Shown here: piece by piece, positions 60,520-64,000 of the stretch
Layout: each line of letters opens with the position of its first letter
Position numbering within the stretch: the stretch's first letter is position 1
From: Schlegelella_A sp038241255
Lineage (GTDB): Bacteria; Pseudomonadota; Gammaproteobacteria; Burkholderiales; Burkholderiaceae_C
Length of the DNA stretch: 64,000 bases
Assembly (NCBI GenBank): GCA_038241255.1
Contig: JBBRFW010000002.1
Coordinates: 1-64,000 of the forward strand
Direction of reading: 5' to 3'
Translations under genes and position numbers: made by a program
Notes under the pieces: generated by a model
Databases searched by the model: none
Seen by the model: only the letters and a program-made list of their open reading frames with translations
What the model was told of the DNA's origin: nothing

Positions 60520-61764
60520 ATGAAACGCTATCTCGTTGGCGGTGCCGTGCGCGATTCGCTCCTCGGGCGCCCGATGGGCGACCGCGACTGGGTGGTCGTC
60601 GGCGCCGATCCCGATCGCATGCGGCGGGCCGGCTTCATCGCGGTCGGCCGCGACTTTCCGGTTTTTCTTCACCCCGAGACGCGCGAAGAGCATGCCCTCG
60701 CTCGCACCGAACGCAAGACGGCGCCGGGCTACCACGGCTTCGAATTCGATGCCGACCCGAGCGTGACCCTGGAGCATGACCTGGCGCGCCGAGACCTGAC
60801 GATCAACGCGATCGCGCAGGACGAGAGCGGCGCACTGATCGACCCGCACGGCGGCCGAGCCGACCTCGCCGCCAAGGTGCTTCGCCACGTCTCGCCCGCG
60901 TTCGCCGAGGACCCCGTCCGCATCCTCCGGCTGGCGCGCTTCGCTGCGCGCTTCGCCGATTTCCGTGTCGCCGCAGAGACCCAAGCTCTGATGGGCGAGA
61001 TGGTCAACGCCGGCGAGGTCGACGCGCTTGTGCCGGAACGCGTCTGGCAGGAAGTCTCGCGCGGGCTGATGGAAGACAAGCCCTCGCGCATGTTCGAGGT
61101 CCTGCGCGGCTGCGGCGCGCTGGCGCGCGTGCTGCCCGAGGTCGACCGTCTGTTCGGTGTGCCGCAGCGCGCGGACCACCACCCCGAGGTGGACACCGGC
61201 GTCCACCTGATGATGGTGCTCGACATGGCGGCGCGCCTGGCGGCGAGCCTCGCGGTGCGCTACGCGTGCCTCGGTCACGACCTGGGCAAAGCGACGACGC
61301 CGGTCGAGATCCTGCCGCGCCACCTGCGCCACGAGGAGCGCAGCGTCGCGCTGGTGCGGGCGATGAGCGAGCGGCTGCGCGTCGACAACGCGTCGCGGGC
61401 GCTCGCCGTGGTCGTCGCGCGCGAGCACGGCAACATCCACCGCAGCGGCGAGTTCGGTGCCACGCCGATCGTCCGCCTGCTCGAGCGCTGCGACGCGCTG
61501 CGCCGGCCGGAGCGCTTCGCCGAAGCGCTGCTCGCGTGCGAATGCGACGCCCGCGGCCGACTCGGCCTCGCGGAGCGGCCGTATCCGCAGCGAGCGCGGC
61601 TCTGGGGCGCGCTCGGCCGTGTCATGGCCGTCGACGCTACGGCGATCGCTGAAGAAGCCACCGCACGCGGCCTCGCCGGTGCCGCGATCGGCGCCGCGAT
61701 CCACGATGCGCGCGTTCGCGCGGTCGCCGAAGGCGAAGGCGAAGACAAAGGCGAAATCGCCTAG
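60520..61764 (+). CDS. cca: Multifunctional CCA tRNA nucleotidyltransferase
   Basis: This 414-residue enzyme adds CCA to tRNA 3' ends. The head domain has the MKRYLVGGAVRDSLLGRPMG segment with the Gly motif, and GDRDWVVVG with the two catalytic aspartates. The motif RRDLTINAIAQDESG near residue 90 binds the incoming nucleotide. A C-terminal HD phosphohydrolase domain (HHPEVDTGVHLMMVLD, then ACLGHDLGKAT) makes it the bifunctional bacterial type. The 3' end overlaps the MidA-family gene by 4 bases. It is divergent from the PEP-CTERM gene. Confidence 0.96.
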   Translation: MKRYLVGGAVRDSLLGRPMGDRDWVVVGADPDRMRRAGFIAVGRDFPVFLHPETREEHALARTERKTAPGYHGFEFDADPSVTLEHDLARRDLTINAIAQDESGALIDPHGGRADLAAKVLRHVSPAFAEDPVRILRLARFAARFADFRVAAETQALMGEMVNAGEVDALVPERVWQEVSRGLMEDKPSRMFEVLRGCGALARVLPEVDRLFGVPQRADHHPEVDTGVHLMMVLDMAARLAASLAVRYACLGHDLGKATTPVEILPRHLRHEERSVALVRAMSERLRVDNASRALAVVVAREHGNIHRSGEFGATPIVRLLERCDALRRPERFAEALLACECDARGRLGLAERPYPQRARLWGALGRVMAVDATAIAEEATARGLAGAAIGAAIHDARVRAVAEGEGEDKGEIA

Positions 61765-62864
61765 AGGCGGTGACGCCGGTCGCCGGCCGCGAAGCCGATC
61801 GGCGCGAACGTCACGCCGCGCGTGAAGGCAAGCACCTTGATCAGCTCGCCCATCTCGTGCTCGAGAACGAGCATGAGAGCGTCGCTGCGCGCCGCCGGGC
61901 TCGCTTCGACCATCAGCTCGCCGAGACCGCAGTTGAGGAGAAAGCGCGCCTGCGACGTGTAGCCGGCGACCGCGAGCCCCGCGTTCTGGCCGGCGACCGC
62001 GAGGGCCGTGAAGTCGAGGTGGCTGGTGATGTCCTTCAGGCCGACGTCGACGAGCGGGTTGGTGTCGGCGCGGTGCGCGCGATGGCACATCAGCGTGCCG
62101 CCGGAACGCTGCGGGTGGTAGTACTCGTCTTCGGGAAAGCCGTAGTCAATCAGGAAGACCGCGCCGCGCTCGAGGCGGTCGGCGAGCGTCGCCACGAACG
62201 CCTGCGCCTGCGGGTGCAGCTCGGTCGTGCTGCCGGCCGGGAAACCAGCGTCGACCGGCGGCCGCGAGTCGGCAAGACGGTCGGCCCACGCGAACGACTC
62301 GCCTTCGCCACGCGCCACGCCGCGCGCGCGCCACGCTATTCCGTCGAAGTGGAGCAGGTCCACCGGCATCGCATCGAGCACCTCGTTGGCGACGACGACG
62401 CCCGTCATCGATTCCGGCAGCGCGTCGAGCCAGCGCACGCGCTCGGCGAAGGCACGAGTCGCCTGGCGCTGCCGCTTGCGCAGCGGCGCCGAGACCTCGA
62501 CGATCGAATAGCGGCGCACGCGCTCGCCGAGCGCACCCAACAGCTCGGCGGCGAGGGCGCCGCTGCCGGCGCCGAATTCCCACAGCTCGTCGCTGCGTGT
62601 AACTTCGAGCGCCTGGACGAGCTGGCGCGCCAGGGCCCGGCCGAAGAGGGGCGACAGCTCGGGCGCCGTGACAAAATCGCTCCCCGACGCAGGGCCGCGG
62701 CCGACGATCGTTCGCCCGCTCGCGTAATAGCCGAGCCCAGGCGCGTAGAGGGCCAGCGCCATGAAACGGCTGAACGGGATCCAGCCGCCGTCGCGGTCGA
62801 TGGCCGCGCCGATCAGTCGCACGAGGGCCGCCGATACACTGCTGTCGTCCAAACCCTCGTGCAC
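61761..62864 (-). CDS. SAM-dependent methyltransferase (NDUFAF7/MidA family)
   Basis: The 367-residue product, taken from a GTG at 62864, belongs to the MidA/NDUFAF7 family. The SAM-binding loop is LWEFGAGSGALAAELLGAL near residue 97, and VVVANEVLDAMPVDLLHF near residue 150 carries the substrate-side acidic residues. ALYAPGLGYYASGRTIVG near residue 30 is the conserved N-terminal segment. In mitochondria the family methylates an arginine of complex I; the bacterial target is unknown. It is divergent from ttcA with 18 bases between the starts, so the promoters overlap. A longer frame upstream is a chance frame. Confidence 0.85.
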   Translation of the reverse strand: MHEGLDDSSVSAALVRLIGAAIDRDGGWIPFSRFMALALYAPGLGYYASGRTIVGRGPASGSDFVTAPELSPLFGRALARQLVQALEVTRSDELWEFGAGSGALAAELLGALGERVRRYSIVEVSAPLRKRQRQATRAFAERVRWLDALPESMTGVVVANEVLDAMPVDLLHFDGIAWRARGVARGEGESFAWADRLADSRPPVDAGFPAGSTTELHPQAQAFVATLADRLERGAVFLIDYGFPEDEYYHPQRSGGTLMCHRAHRADTNPLVDVGLKDITSHLDFTALAVAGQNAGLAVAGYTSQARFLLNCGLGELMVEASPAARSDALMLVLEHEMGELIKVLAFTRGVTFAPIGFAAGDRRHRL

Positions 62865-62882
62865 CGCCCCATTGTAGGAATC

Positions 62883-63848
62883 GTGGCCACCGCGTTCAGC
62901 GCCCTCCCCGACTCGACCGACCGCGACGCCTTGCGCCGCAAGCTCCCGGTCGAGATCGCCAAGCTCGCCAAGCGACTGCACCGCCAGGTGGGCCGCGCCA
63001 TCGCCGACTTCGCGATGATCGAGGACCGCGACCGCGTCATGGTCTGCATCTCGGGCGGCAAGGACAGTTACTCGCTGCTCGACATCCTGATCGAGCTGCG
63101 GGCGCGGGCGCCGATCGATTTCTCGATCGTCGCCGTCAACCTCGATCAAACGCAGCCCGGCTTTCCTGCCGAAGTGCTGCCCGACTACCTTGCCCGGCTC
63201 GGCGTCGAGTTCAGGGTCGTCGAGCAGGACACCTATTCCGTCGTCAAGCGCCTCGTTCCCGATGGGCAAACGATGTGCAGCCTCTGCTCGCGTCTGCGCC
63301 GCGGCGTGCTGTATCGCGTCGCAAGCGAGCTCGGCGCGACCAAGATCGCGCTCGGCCACCACCGCGACGACATGGTAGCGACGCTCTTTATGAACATGTT
63401 CTTCGGCGGACGCCTGAAGGGCATGCCGCCCAAGCTCGTCAGCGACAACGGAAGACACGTCGTCATCCGGCCGCTCGCCTATGTCGCCGAGCGCGACCTG
63501 GTGCGCTGGGCCGCTCAGCGCGCGTTCCCGATCATCCCGTGCAACCTCTGCGGCAGCCAGCAGAACCTGCAGCGCGTCCGCATCGGCGAGATGCTGCGCG
63601 CCTGGGAGCGTGAGGATCCCGGCCGGATCGACCGCATCTTCGATGCGATGGCACGCGTCGTGCCATCGCATCTCATGGACAGGACCCTGTTTCCCTTCGC
63701 CAACCTCCGACCCACCGGTGTCGCCGATATCGATGGCGACCCCGCGTTCGACGTCGACCCCCCTTCGCCTTCGGACCTCGCCGGGAAGAATGATGTCTTT
63801 TGGGCGGCCTGGCAGCCGTCGCCGCCGCGTCGAGGAGAGCCCGCATGA
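62883..63848 (+). CDS. ttcA: tRNA 2-thiocytidine(32) synthetase
   Basis: This 321-residue PP-loop ATPase thiolates C32 of some tRNAs. The P-loop VMVCISGGKDSYSLLDIL is near residue 52. Two CxxC pairs are visible, MCSLCSRLRRG near residue 130 and CNLCGSQQNLQ near residue 220, which bind the Fe-S cluster. The HHRDDMVATLFMNMFFGGRL segment is also family-specific. The start is a GTG at 62883; the longer plus-strand frame before it is not coding. Its stop overlaps the start of the next gene (ATGA). Confidence 0.95.
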   Translation: MATAFSALPDSTDRDALRRKLPVEIAKLAKRLHRQVGRAIADFAMIEDRDRVMVCISGGKDSYSLLDILIELRARAPIDFSIVAVNLDQTQPGFPAEVLPDYLARLGVEFRVVEQDTYSVVKRLVPDGQTMCSLCSRLRRGVLYRVASELGATKIALGHHRDDMVATLFMNMFFGGRLKGMPPKLVSDNGRHVVIRPLAYVAERDLVRWAAQRAFPIIPCNLCGSQQNLQRVRIGEMLRAWEREDPGRIDRIFDAMARVVPSHLMDRTLFPFANLRPTGVADIDGDPAFDVDPPSPSDLAGKNDVFWAAWQPSPPRRGEPA

Positions 63849-64000
63849 GAATACTCGCAACCGTCTCGACCCTGATCACCGCTGCCGCGCTCGCCGGCTG
63901 CGCCTCGCTCTACAACCTCGACGCCGACGTCTCCAGCTACAGCCGCTGGCCAGCCGGGCGCGCCCCGTCGACGTACGCCTTCGAGCGCTTGCCGTCGCAG
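63845..64000 (+). CDS. DUF4136-type lipoprotein, N-terminal part
   Basis: The first 52 residues are visible. A signal (ILATVSTLITAAALAGC) with a lipobox LAGC marks a lipoprotein. The following SLYNLDADVSSYSRWP and STYAFERLPSQ match DUF4136-type envelope lipoproteins, whose function is unknown. The ATG at 63845 overlaps the ttcA stop, so it is translationally coupled. The rest lies beyond the window. Confidence 0.75.
   Translation, partial: MRILATVSTLITAAALAGCASLYNLDADVSSYSRWPAGRAPSTYAFERLPSQ

Noticed and set aside
60352..62088. Long minus-strand frame joined to the PEP-CTERM gene
   Set aside because: It lies opposite cca and reads as low-complexity Arg/Ala-rich sequence; the ATG at 60351 with AGGAG and a signal peptide is the real start.
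62865..63860. Minus-strand frame extending the MidA-family gene upstream
   Set aside because: It is opposite ttcA, which has all its catalytic motifs; the GTG at 62864 is a better start.

Overview
The window is GC-rich DNA, densely packed with genes, from what looks like a betaproteobacterium, most likely of the order Burkholderiales. The evidence is lineage-typical content: a SAH riboswitch ahead of ahcY-tlyA-metF, an lpxL-dapF-DUF484-xerC run near metK, an slt gene divergent from a 5-formyltetrahydrofolate cyclo-ligase gene, a DUF2917 gene divergent from a GcvA-like LysR gene, a PEP-CTERM protein, and several REP-like repeats. No rRNA, tRNA, CRISPR array or intact insertion sequence was recognised.

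Layout. 1-13 kb: the 5' part of a glycolate/lactate-type FAD oxidase, divergent from a serine-glyoxylate-type aminotransferase and a degenerate sensor kinase; a TRAP transporter operon (dctPQM); a zinc/manganese uptake operon lacking its ATPase; a second TRAP permease pair without a binding protein; and an AI-2E family exporter. 13-20 kb: RlpA, a DsbA-like isomerase, an SDR lacking its catalytic tyrosine, a BON protein and a PQQ dehydrogenase, divergent from an IlvD/Edd dehydratase and a DapA-like aldolase (a likely oxidative sugar-acid pathway). 20.5-22.5 kb: convergent di-iron membrane hydroxylase and acyl desaturase genes. 22.5-29.7 kb: an accessory stretch with long gene-poor gaps, a frameshifted sialidase-like lipoprotein gene, an integrase relic, and an 1110-residue cyclase/ATPase/TPR regulator.

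29.7-37 kb: core genes glmS, an asnC-type regulator, rlmI, xerC, DUF484, dapF and lpxL. 37-44 kb: a block of four genes lies between lpxL and metK: an Ig-like/NHL lipoprotein, an outer-membrane barrel, a membrane Ser/Thr kinase with TPRs and an ECF sigma factor. 44-53 kb: metK, an RraA-like protein, a YcaQ-type DNA glycosylase, an MFS carrier, a HAD phosphatase, then the riboswitch-controlled ahcY-tlyA-metF operon and fthC. 53-64 kb: DUF2917, LysR, a second fthC-type gene, slt, an NAD-binding epimerase-like protein, a GST, a PEP-CTERM protein, cca, a MidA-family methyltransferase, ttcA and the start of a DUF4136 lipoprotein gene.

Two themes tie genes together. metK, ahcY, metF, fthC and several methyltransferases form a methyl/one-carbon region with RNA-level control: a clear SAH riboswitch before ahcY and an unidentified structured leader before metK whose outer stem covers the ribosome binding site. 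The left part assembles organic-acid uptake (two TRAP systems) with sugar-acid and C2-acid metabolism. The most interesting unexplained signals are the metK leader, the kinase/sigma/Ig-NHL island, a 166-bp inverted-repeat element at 2974-3139, and REP-like repeats that supply a start codon, a ribosome binding site and a stop codon to neighbouring genes.
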